A DNA stretch of 64,000 nucleotides from an uncultured Candidatus Saccharibacteria bacterium (GTDB lineage: Bacteria; Patescibacteriota; Saccharimonadia; Saccharimonadales; Saccharimonadaceae): assembly GCA_937898545.1 (NCBI GenBank), contig CALEJV010000003.1, positions 1 to 64,000 on the forward strand, read 5' to 3'. The notes below the pieces were generated by a model. That model saw nothing but the letters and a program-made list of their open reading frames with translations, was not told the origin of the DNA and did not search any database. How positions within the stretch are numbered: position 1 is the stretch's first letter; every line of letters starts with the position of its first letter. This document shows positions 17,108-24,366 of this stretch, one piece after another. The position numbers and the translations under genes were made by a program.

Positions 17108-17575
17108 ATGACATGGAACAGCATTACCCCAGAAAAATTTGTCGAACTTGTAAATTACTGGGTTAACCAAGATTGGCCACTCACAGAAGACAAGCTGGCA
17201 GCAGCTATGGAGAAACTGGGCTGGGACGAAAGTGACGCGAGTAGTATTGCTAAAGATATTCCAGTTAACCAGCCGAGACTGAGCGCGACCACATCCGATC
17301 CGGTTAGAGGGCTTGACATAATCTCGTGGAGTTTAACAGATATTGATACAACAAAATCAGTTGAACAAGACAGATTTATGAACGACGCTTTTGTCGGTTA
17401 TGTGGAAGCTGGCACTGCCGTTTGGGGTAGGCCCCGAATCAAGCGTGATGCTGAGCGTGAAATTGCATACTGGAAGACAGAAAATGGCTGTGAGTTTCAA
17501 ATATCCAATCGGCGTTCAGCTATCGCCATACACATCTTTTCTCCGCAGTATGCGAAAGTATACAATAGTATTTAA
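17108..17575 (+). CDS. Hypothetical protein, 155 residues (possibly DUF6301-like)
   Basis: A small soluble protein. The N-terminus (MTWNSITPEKFVELVNYWVNQDWPLTEDKLAAAMEKLGW is the ordered start, given here in outline) and the later WGRPR...EIAYW have the look of actinobacterial DUF6301-type proteins, but this is from memory and unconfirmed. TATAAT at 17093-17098 ends nine bases before the ATG, so it has its own near-leaderless promoter. It is followed two bases later by another unknown gene. Such small paired proteins are often immunity proteins or chaperones; no toxin is seen here. Confidence 0.6.
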   Translation: MTWNSITPEKFVELVNYWVNQDWPLTEDKLAAAMEKLGWDESDASSIAKDIPVNQPRLSATTSDPVRGLDIISWSLTDIDTTKSVEQDRFMNDAFVGYVEAGTAVWGRPRIKRDAEREIAYWKTENGCEFQISNRRSAIAIHIFSPQYAKVYNSI

Positions 17576-17577
17576 GC

Positions 17578-18111
17578 ATGACGGTTTCAACGATGCGCCA
17601 AATCTCCTGGACACAGTTTGAGAATAGACTTGCTCGCGCACTCATGCGCGCTGGCGATCGCGTACACATTGTACTGATCCCCGAAGTGTCTACAGAATAT
17701 ATGACACAGTACCTTCATTACGCCGTTAGCGACACGGCGATTGTCTGTGAACTACGTCTGCCTCCACAGACGCGGAATGTATCAAGTGTGCACAAATCCA
17801 GTGCTATCAGCGCTATGGTCAATCAAGGGTGGCAGCAGAGTAATGAAAATGAAGTTTACTCGCGCCATCTCCTGCTGCCGACGTATAGTTCGGCGTATGC
17901 CTCACTCACAGCACAATCGATCCACATCCTGCGTGACATCCTTCAGATCAGTGAACCAGCTTCATTGACTTACTACGCATGGCGTGCTCCTGAAGAACTA
18001 GAAGATGGTCGTTACTACTCCGCAGAAGAAGTAGATGAGCTGGACGTGGGTGAGGATCCGCTTGAGGTTGATCTGGGGATTGAGATGGCGTCGAGGCGAC
18101 CAAATCTATAG
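17578..18111 (+). CDS. Hypothetical protein, 177 residues (possible TY-Chap/YbjN-like fold)
   Basis: A soluble protein that begins two bases after the preceding stop and is probably co-transcribed with it. The pattern ISWTQFENRLARAL, then HIVLIP, then YLHYAVSDTAIVCELRLP resembles the N-terminal domain of actinobacterial TY-Chap (YbjN/T3SS-chaperone-like) proteins, which are often found beside secreted toxins or immunity proteins. The likeness is modest and could be chance. The C-terminus is acidic and low in complexity. Confidence 0.55.
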   Translation: MTVSTMRQISWTQFENRLARALMRAGDRVHIVLIPEVSTEYMTQYLHYAVSDTAIVCELRLPPQTRNVSSVHKSSAISAMVNQGWQQSNENEVYSRHLLLPTYSSAYASLTAQSIHILRDILQISEPASLTYYAWRAPEELEDGRYYSAEEVDELDVGEDPLEVDLGIEMASRRPNL

Positions 18112-18191
18112 AATACACCTCATGATCTATCTTGTATTGTGACCACCACCGTGTCGACTAGCTGATAGACAACAGTCAAGCTCTATTGGCT

Positions 18192-19325
18192 TTAGCTCTC
18201 GCCCTTAACCTTCTCCACCAACTTAGCCAGTGGCTTGGTGGATTCTTCGCGAGCACGGGCGTTGTGCTCGAGGTAGTCGTCGAGTAGGACTTTGCAGCAG
18301 CCAGCGATGGGGATGGAGATGAGACCACCGATGATGCCAAAGATATAGAGACCGATGGTGATGGCAACAAGGACAACTAGTGGTGTGAGATCAATTTTGC
18401 GCGACTGAATGGTGGGTGAGATGAAGTTATTCTCGATCTGCTGGTAGATGATGAAAAATGCCGCAAAGATGAGGCCACCTGGCAAGGCATTAAAGGCAAG
18501 CAAGAGGGAGATCATTACCCCAGCGATCGTGGCACCAAACATAGGGATAAGTGCCAAGACGAAGGTAACGGCAATGGTAACGAGCGCAAGGTTGCTCGGA
18601 ATAGCTGAGAAAAAGAGGCTCAGCACAAAGACCGCTGCCCCAGCAAAGAGGGCGCCAATGCCCGAGATCGTAAGCTGCCCCGTCACATAGCCTGCTACCA
18701 CAGCATGCATGCGATGGGCGACCTTCTTGTGGCGTTCCATTGTAGATTGGTCGCGGTAGAGCCCCCAAAAGCGCTCTGCCCAGGCTGGCCCTTCCGTCAG
18801 CATCAAGAAGGTGAGGACGAGCACCAAGAACCCTGAGCCGACTGCAGAGAAGACGGAGCTAATGCCGGCAAGGAGGTTGCCACTAAGGCCACGCGTCCAT
18901 GACTCGACGCTGCCGCGAGCGCTCTCGACTACTTGATTGACTTGTGCCTGAATATGATACTGCTCGGCAAAGGCACCAAAGCTATGCCACTGCTCGCCCG
19001 CTGTATGGACCATCCCCGGCAGGGCGTCGACAAACTTGCTCGTCTGCTGGACGATAGGTGGTACCACGAGCACAAGAACCACTCCAAGTAGCGCCACAAT
19101 ACTAATGAAAGCGAGTGCGGTGCTGAGTGTCCGGCTACGGTTAGGCAGGCGCTCGACGATAGCATTGACCGGCCCATTGAGCGCCAGCGCGAGGAATCCC
19201 GCCGTGCCAATCATAATCAGGGCAGTCTGCGCTAGATAAATCGCGAGAATTGCAAATGCAAAACCAATCACCACCAGCCAAAACCGCACAAAGGTCTTCG
19301 TGTCTATCTCTATCCGTACTCTCAT
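18192..19325 (-). CDS. AI-2E family transporter (UPF0118 permease)
   Basis: A 377-residue polytopic membrane protein with the family layout: two helices at the N-terminus (WLVVIGFAFAILAIYLA, then a GTAGFLALALNGPVNAIVERLPNR stretch), a long extracytoplasmic helical region, and a C-terminal block of five helices with the diagnostic ENNFISPTIQSRKIDLTPLVV. Members are homotrimeric and have been linked to autoinducer-2 export or Na+(Li+)/H+ antiport; the substrate here is unknown. TATACT is seven bases before the ATG, so the message is leaderless. Confidence 0.9.
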   Translation of the reverse strand: MRVRIEIDTKTFVRFWLVVIGFAFAILAIYLAQTALIMIGTAGFLALALNGPVNAIVERLPNRSRTLSTALAFISIVALLGVVLVLVVPPIVQQTSKFVDALPGMVHTAGEQWHSFGAFAEQYHIQAQVNQVVESARGSVESWTRGLSGNLLAGISSVFSAVGSGFLVLVLTFLMLTEGPAWAERFWGLYRDQSTMERHKKVAHRMHAVVAGYVTGQLTISGIGALFAGAAVFVLSLFFSAIPSNLALVTIAVTFVLALIPMFGATIAGVMISLLLAFNALPGGLIFAAFFIIYQQIENNFISPTIQSRKIDLTPLVVLVAITIGLYIFGIIGGLISIPIAGCCKVLLDDYLEHNARAREESTKPLAKLVEKVKGES

Positions 19326-19525
19326 GCTCTTTAGTATACCACGATTTACTGATGGATTAGCGGCAAGGATACAACGGTGGGGTGATGCTGACCCTGTGTA
19401 TTTTTACTCGAGTAAGAAACGATCTAGATGATGCTGACAGTGTATAACGTTTGTCCTATATGCTTGCATACCATCAAACAAGATTCATGGTGAAAAGTAT
19501 AGCACGCTTTGGTTGTGCTTTGATA

Positions 19526-19750
19526 TTACTCTACAATCACTGTCATCCGCACCATCAAACACAGCAAGACAAGTCCTGTGCCAGCCAGCACCGAGACGGC
19601 GATGGTCATGCGGTTGGGGTAGTAGTCGACCGTCTTGGGTTGCTTGGTTTGGCGTGATGAGGGGTGAGTGGCTGATGCACTAGTGTGCTTCGATGATTTT
19701 TTGGCTGCTGCCTTGGTTTTAGTTACAGTGGTGTGTGGAGCTTTTGTCAT
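19526..19750 (-). CDS. Small tail-anchored membrane protein, 74 residues
   Basis: A short protein with a very basic, Lys/Thr/Ser-rich first half, followed by one hydrophobic helix (MTIAVSVLAGTGLVLLCLMV) at the C-terminus. It should sit in the membrane with the basic part in the cytoplasm. A leaderless promoter supports it as a real gene: TGGACA (19781-19786), 18 bases, TATACT (19757-19762), then six bases to the ATG. It is divergent from the P-type ATPase. A regulatory subunit of that pump is a possible but unproven role. Confidence 0.65.
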   Translation of the reverse strand: MTKAPHTTVTKTKAAAKKSSKHTSASATHPSSRQTKQPKTVDYYPNRMTIAVSVLAGTGLVLLCLMVRMTVIVE

Positions 19751-19822
19751 GGCTTTAGTATACGCTGTTGTAGGGTAATTTGTCCAGAATGCTTATGCTT
19801 CTTGTGCTATAATAGATCTATT

Positions 19823-22381
19823 ATGACATACCATGCCAAGACCCCTCAGCAGACGATGGCCGACCTATCGTCTGGCATCCGTGGCCTCGATGATGCTGCT
19901 GTGGCTGAGCGGCTGGAGCACTACGGCCCTAATATCATCCGCGTTGTACACGAACCACTGTGTCGGCGGCTCATCAAGCCATTTTGCTCGGTGTTTATGC
20001 TGGTGCTGTTTGCGGCAGCGGCGATTAGTTTCTTCCACCAGGCAGTGGTGGACGGACTGATTATTTTGGCGATTATTCTGGTAAGTGCACTGATCGATTA
20101 CACGCAGCAGCTCTCTACCGAGCGCATCATCCGCTCGCTGCAAAAGCACGCTCCCTTGCAGGTGCGTGTCCGTCGGCATGAAGGTGAACAATCGCTCGAT
20201 GCGGAGCAGCTAGTACCAGGTGATGTGATCATCGTGGAAGAGGGTGATAAGATTCCGGCTGACGCGCGGGTGCTTGAGGCGCGCTCGCTCCGGGTGGATG
20301 AATCGCAGCTGACGGGTGAATCGCTCCCGATCGAGAAAAATAGTGCGACTCTACCGATGGCAACGGCGCTCTATGAGCGGCGGAATTGTTTGTATCAGGG
20401 GTCATTTGTGATTGGTGGCAGTGCGCTTGCTATTGTGACGGCGACCGGAAATGCGACTGAGTATGGTAAACTGGCTGCTCTCTCGAGTCACCCACGTGAG
20501 ACGAGCCCAGTGGAGCGCACGATCAATAAGCTGGTAAGTCAAATCATCGTCGTTGTGTTGGTGGCGTCAGTGGTTGCGCTCGGGCTGGCGCTGTGGCGTG
20601 GTATGGAATTCACCGCAGCGCTGCAGTTTGTGATTGCGCTTGCCGTTAGCGCGGTGCCGGAGGGGTTGCCAGTGGCAATTTCGGTGATTTTGGCTATTGG
20701 TATGCAGCGGATGGCGCGGCGCAAGGCATTAGTGCGGACGATGGCGGCAATTGAGACAATTGGCGTCGTGACGACAATCGCTACAGACAAGACGGGCACC
20801 CTTACGCGCAACAAACTCACTGTCCAGGCCGTCTGGGCACCGGGCAACCGTACTGAGCCACTACTCCAGACACTGGCTGGCAGCACCTTGCCCAATAGCC
20901 GAAGCAAGATGTATGATCCGCTTGATCGAGCCTTTGCCGCTTATTGCAACGAGCAGCGCGTCTCGCGGCCGCAGCGCCGAGCAGGTTTGACGCTCTTTCC
21001 CTTTGAACATAAGCTGGCGATGAGTGGCACACTCCAGGCAGTTGGCACTGGGCAATATCGCCTGTGTGTAAAGGGTGCGCCAGAGGCGATCATTCGTCAT
21101 GCACGGCTTTCTAGTGCGGATAAGCGCGCGACGCTCCAGGCTTTGCAGCAGCTCACGGGACAGGGGTATAGAGTAATTGCCTTGGCGTATACGGCGCTTC
21201 GCACGTCGATTGATTCGCTGGAGCAGCTGCCAGCGCGCCAGGGGTTGCAGTTTGTGGGGTTAGTTGGTGTTGCAGATAGTGTGCGGCCAGAGGCTCGGCC
21301 GTCGATTGCTCGGGCACGCCAAGCGGGTATCACAGTGCGGATGATTACTGGCGATCATTTTGAGACGGCGTATCAGATTGGGCGGCAACTCGGCCTCGTG
21401 CGGGGGCGCGATGAGGTGTATGATTGCCGACGGCTTGACCAATTGAGCGATGGTGAGCTTGCTACAGTGGTGGCCCGGGCACGCGTCTTCTCACGGGTCA
21501 TACCAGAGCACAAGCATCGTATCCTCACAGCGCTCAATGCAACAGACATCACTGCCATGACGGGCGATGGTGTCAATGATATCCCCGCACTGACCAATGC
21601 TAATGTTGGTATCGCGATGGGCTCGGGGGCGCAGATAGCGCGCGATGCTGGTGATATTATCCTGCTTGATAACAACTTCCGCTCCATCATTAGTGCCGTG
21701 CATGAGGGGCGGACGATCTACGCTAATATCAAGCGTATGGTGGTGTATTTGCTTGCGACGAACCTTGGTGAGGTGCTAGTGTCGATCGGTTCACTGCTGG
21801 TGGGCTTGCCTATCCCGCTTTTGCCGGTGCAGATCTTGTGGGTCAATTTGGTGACGGATACAACAATGGTTATTCCATTGGGTGTTGAGCCAGGCTCACC
21901 CCAGGCAATGCGTCGATCGCCATACCACCCCAAAGCACCACTGCTCAGTCGCTTTATGCTGAGCCGGGTTGGGCTCATCGCGGTGGTGATGGCTGTTATC
22001 ACATTGGGGCTCTACAGCATGTATTATCACTCGCACGGCGAAGGATATGCGCGCACTATTGCCTTCTGTGCGCTGGTGGTAATGCAGTGGGCGAGCGCTC
22101 TCGCTGCCCGTAGTGATTACGAACCTGTCTGGCGACGCGCTCGGCGGTGGAGCACAGCATTCTATAGTGGCTTGGCAGTGTCGATTGTGCTCCAGCTGGT
22201 TGCGCTGTTTGGGCCGCTTGAGCAGTGGCTCCATGTGGCACCTATCTCGTGGAGCGATGGCGTCTTCGTCTGGATTGTAGCGTTCTTCGTCCCACTTGCG
22301 ATTATCGAAGGGCACAAGTGGCTTGGCCGCACCTACTTTGGCAAAGGGCGCACCTCAGTGCGTTCGCGTCGACGGCGTTAA
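19823..22381 (+). CDS. P-type (P2, Ca2+-type) cation-transporting ATPase
   Basis: An 852-residue pump. The actuator motif TGES, the P2-type PEGLP in M4, the phosphorylation site DKTGTLTRNKL, KGAPE in the nucleotide domain and MTGDGVNDIPAL are all intact. The whole resembles bacterial Ca2+/cation ATPases of the SERCA/PMCA type, so export of Ca2+ (or Mn2+) is likely, but ion choice cannot be fixed by eye. The C-terminus ends in a basic RSRRRR tail. The start at 19823 is preceded by TGC-TATAAT with nine bases between; the longer frame from 19733 would run through that promoter and the divergent gene. Confidence 0.92.
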   Translation: MTYHAKTPQQTMADLSSGIRGLDDAAVAERLEHYGPNIIRVVHEPLCRRLIKPFCSVFMLVLFAAAAISFFHQAVVDGLIILAIILVSALIDYTQQLSTERIIRSLQKHAPLQVRVRRHEGEQSLDAEQLVPGDVIIVEEGDKIPADARVLEARSLRVDESQLTGESLPIEKNSATLPMATALYERRNCLYQGSFVIGGSALAIVTATGNATEYGKLAALSSHPRETSPVERTINKLVSQIIVVVLVASVVALGLALWRGMEFTAALQFVIALAVSAVPEGLPVAISVILAIGMQRMARRKALVRTMAAIETIGVVTTIATDKTGTLTRNKLTVQAVWAPGNRTEPLLQTLAGSTLPNSRSKMYDPLDRAFAAYCNEQRVSRPQRRAGLTLFPFEHKLAMSGTLQAVGTGQYRLCVKGAPEAIIRHARLSSADKRATLQALQQLTGQGYRVIALAYTALRTSIDSLEQLPARQGLQFVGLVGVADSVRPEARPSIARARQAGITVRMITGDHFETAYQIGRQLGLVRGRDEVYDCRRLDQLSDGELATVVARARVFSRVIPEHKHRILTALNATDITAMTGDGVNDIPALTNANVGIAMGSGAQIARDAGDIILLDNNFRSIISAVHEGRTIYANIKRMVVYLLATNLGEVLVSIGSLLVGLPIPLLPVQILWVNLVTDTTMVIPLGVEPGSPQAMRRSPYHPKAPLLSRFMLSRVGLIAVVMAVITLGLYSMYYHSHGEGYARTIAFCALVVMQWASALAARSDYEPVWRRARRWSTAFYSGLAVSIVLQLVALFGPLEQWLHVAPISWSDGVFVWIVAFFVPLAIIEGHKWLGRTYFGKGRTSVRSRRRR

Positions 22382-22438
22382 GGCGCCATTTGCACCCTTG
22401 CTATTGTTTTATGACAAGTGGTGTGGTTTCATACATAT

Positions 22439-22720
22439 ATGACAACACACTATGAAACTACCCCCCCCTCGATTGCTGACACCTATGACCAGCAGCCTAC
22501 ATCTGTGCCAATGACGCGCTTGGAGGCGATCGAGTATATAGTAAGTAGAACAGATTTCGATTATCCTGAGACACCATTTCGACGGAGAGATCCATATACC
22601 GTAACGGCTTCTGAGATTAGCCAGATGACAGACAACGAGCTAAGGGATTATACGAAAGCCTTGCAAATCGTCGATACTTTTGAGGCAACAGTGCCGCGTG
22701 AATGCCGCGCTGACGAATAG
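22439..22720 (+). CDS. Hypothetical protein, 93 residues
   Basis: I do not recognise it. It is small and acidic, Thr/Pro/Tyr-rich at the N-terminus, with a possible helix near DNELRDYTKALQIVDTFEA at the end. The start at ATG 22439 is a guess between it and a GTG at 22418; neither has a clear ribosome site. It lies after the P-type ATPase with a 57-base gap. Codon use looks like that of its neighbours, so it is probably real. Confidence 0.45.
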   Translation: MTTHYETTPPSIADTYDQQPTSVPMTRLEAIEYIVSRTDFDYPETPFRRRDPYTVTASEISQMTDNELRDYTKALQIVDTFEATVPRECRADE

Positions 22721-22934
22721 GACTAAGCTGTATTAGCTTGAATCGTAAAATTATCTTTTCTATGTAGTGAGTTTTTCTTGCTAATCATTGACAAATGATA
22801 GGTGGAATACACCAGAGTGTAGCAGGTTGAACTAGGAATAAACTGCGCAAGAGAAGGCTTGTAGTTTTGCCATGTTCTCTGATAGCTGCAGCGATAATAA
22901 AAATAGCCTGCCTCTGCAGACGAAAAATACTATA

Positions 22935-23009
22935 TGGCTGGGGTGGAGGGATTCGAACCCCCGCATGACGGGACCAGAACCCGTTGCCTTACCACTTGGC
23001 GACACCCCA
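22935..23009 (-). tRNA. tRNA-Gln, anticodon CUG
   Basis: The minus strand folds into a full cloverleaf: acceptor stem TGGGGTG/CACCCCA with the U1-A72 pair typical of tRNA-Gln, D arm GCCAAGTGGTAAGGC, anticodon stem ACGGG/CCCGT around TTCTGGT (anticodon CTG), T arm with GTTCGAATC, and an encoded CCA end. It reads CAG codons. It stands alone, not in a tRNA cluster. Confidence 0.97.
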
Positions 23010-23021
23010 TCGCTACAGAAT

Positions 23022-23050
23022 ACTGTAGCACAGGCAGGGGTGGTTTTCAA
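23022..23050 (-). promoter_or_regulatory. Promoter of tRNA-Gln
   Basis: On the minus strand TTGAAA (23045-23050), a 17-base spacer and TACAGT (23022-23027). Transcription should start about 6-7 bases before the mature tRNA 5' end, so the precursor leader is very short. Confidence 0.7.
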
Positions 23051-23297
23051 GTTGTTTGCGTCGAAACCCTCGGCTTTATCGTATTGCCCGCTCACCCTCT
23101 TTCTTGTCGTTCATTCGAAGAGTGGTAGCTTGTCGCCGAGCAAATAAGTTCTCTAGCTTCGCACGCGAAATGAAAACTCGATAAAGATATTCATTCTCTC
23201 ATTGCGCTACCGGGGAGTGTGGGGGAGTAGACAGAGGGTGTAAACCCATCAGGCGCTATTGACCAAGATGGCAGGCGTGTAATTTAGAAGTATTAAA

Positions 23298-23795
23298 TTA
23301 AAATTCATCCTTCACTTCGTGTGCAACATAAAGCGCTGCCAGTGCAAATAGCAGTGACATGAGCGACACCAGCACGGCCAGTGGCATCATAAATATATTG
23401 AGGATGAAGCCAATCACCGCAAAGAGACCAATCACTAGCGCACTACACACCGCAAGCACCCAGCCCTGTTTGCGCCGTTCGCGCAAGGGGAGGACTGCAA
23501 GGCCAGCAATGATTCCTTGAGTAATAACGCACAGCAATGCCACGACGAGATAAACTCGCCGCGTAGTCAGCGACGAAGATGCTTGTGGCGCAACCATCAT
23601 CAGCAGGGTACTTACCTTTGATGTAAAAGCCTGGTACAGTTGGATAAGCAAGGATATGCCGTACCCAGCATTAACAACCGCAACCAGCAGCATCATAACC
23701 CAGAGGTTATCACGAAACCACTGCTTCATGGCAGCGCTCATGCGGGGGAGGGGTTGGCAAAGTTTGGTGAGAGTAGTCGTCAATACATCAATCAT
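23298..23795 (-). CDS. Hypothetical membrane protein, 165 residues
   Basis: A polytopic membrane protein with about four predicted helices: LWVMMLLVAVVNAGYGISLL (about 31-50), VYLVVALLCVITQGIIAGLAV (about 81-101), WVLAVCSALVIGLFAVIGFI (about 112-131) and LAVLVSLMSLLFALAALYVA near the end. No family is recognised. The ATG is six bases from TATACT, with TTGACG 16 bases further up, a clear leaderless promoter. It is divergent from the SpeD-like gene, about 100 bases away. Confidence 0.75.
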   Translation of the reverse strand: MIDVLTTTLTKLCQPLPRMSAAMKQWFRDNLWVMMLLVAVVNAGYGISLLIQLYQAFTSKVSTLLMMVAPQASSSLTTRRVYLVVALLCVITQGIIAGLAVLPLRERRKQGWVLAVCSALVIGLFAVIGFILNIFMMPLAVLVSLMSLLFALAALYVAHEVKDEF

Positions 23796-23801
23796 AATGC
23801 T

Positions 23802-23829
23802 AGTATATCATCTTAGGATAAGTCGTCAA
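23802..23829 (-). promoter_or_regulatory. Leaderless promoter of the 165-residue membrane protein
   Basis: TTGACG (23824-23829), a 16-base spacer, TATACT (23802-23807), then six bases to the ATG, all on the minus strand. Confidence 0.7.
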
Positions 23830-23892
23830 TTTTGCTCCTGAGCGAGTAGAATATCTCCCCAGAATTACCGGCAAATATGATAAAATATCTCC

Positions 23893-24240
23893 ATGAAAGC
23901 AGAGCGGCTGCAAACAATGACATTTAAAATCACCGGTGGGAGCACAGTATGCCTCAACAGCCGGATTGTTGTGCAGCAAGCGCTGCGTGAGATTGCCTGG
24001 CGAGCGGGACTCTCAGCGGTACGCTCGGTGAGCCACGACTATGTACCGTATGGTATTGGTGTGGCGCTTCTTTTGCCCGAAGCGCATATTGCAGCGCGTA
24101 CTTGGCCCGAGACCGGTCTGGCATACGTGACGATGACAACCTGCCAACCAGTTGAAAATGAGATGATTTCTAGCCTCGAACGCGTCCTAGGCGCTGCCTT
24201 TGTAGCCGAGCAGGTCGAGACGGGCGTGGTGAATTTATAG
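23893..24240 (+). CDS. SpeD (S-adenosylmethionine decarboxylase)-fold protein without the processing serine
   Basis: A 115-residue protein that aligns along its length with short prokaryotic SpeD proteins: VPYGIGVALLLPEAHIAARTWPETGLAYVTMTTC matches the SpeD core PYGvSG...SESH...HTWPE...DiFTCG. Active SpeD cuts itself before the Ser of ESH to make a pyruvoyl cofactor. Here that Ser is Ala (codon GCG, E-A-H), the His of HTWPE is Arg, and the Ser of GVSG is missing; only the later Cys is kept. It therefore should not form pyruvate and is probably a pseudoenzyme with a binding or structural role. TAAAAT ends six bases before the ATG (leaderless). It has no polyamine genes beside it. Confidence 0.75.
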   Translation: MKAERLQTMTFKITGGSTVCLNSRIVVQQALREIAWRAGLSAVRSVSHDYVPYGIGVALLLPEAHIAARTWPETGLAYVTMTTCQPVENEMISSLERVLGAAFVAEQVETGVVNL

Positions 24241-24323
24241 CCGCAGGGTAGGGCAGAGTACTCTCTCTAATGGGCTCATGTTCGTCGTCTTAGCAAATCT
24301 ATTGAACAAATTACGTACATACC

Positions 24324-24352
24324 TTGTCAAAATACATGTCCCATGCTATAAT
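24324..24352 (+). promoter_or_regulatory. Promoter of the VirD4-like ATPase gene
   Basis: TTGTCA (24324-24329), 17 bases, TGC-TATAAT (24347-24352). The transcript should start near 24359, leaving only about eight bases before the ATG at 24367 and no room for a ribosome site. Confidence 0.75.
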
Positions 24353-24366
24353 CAAAGCGCGTCATT

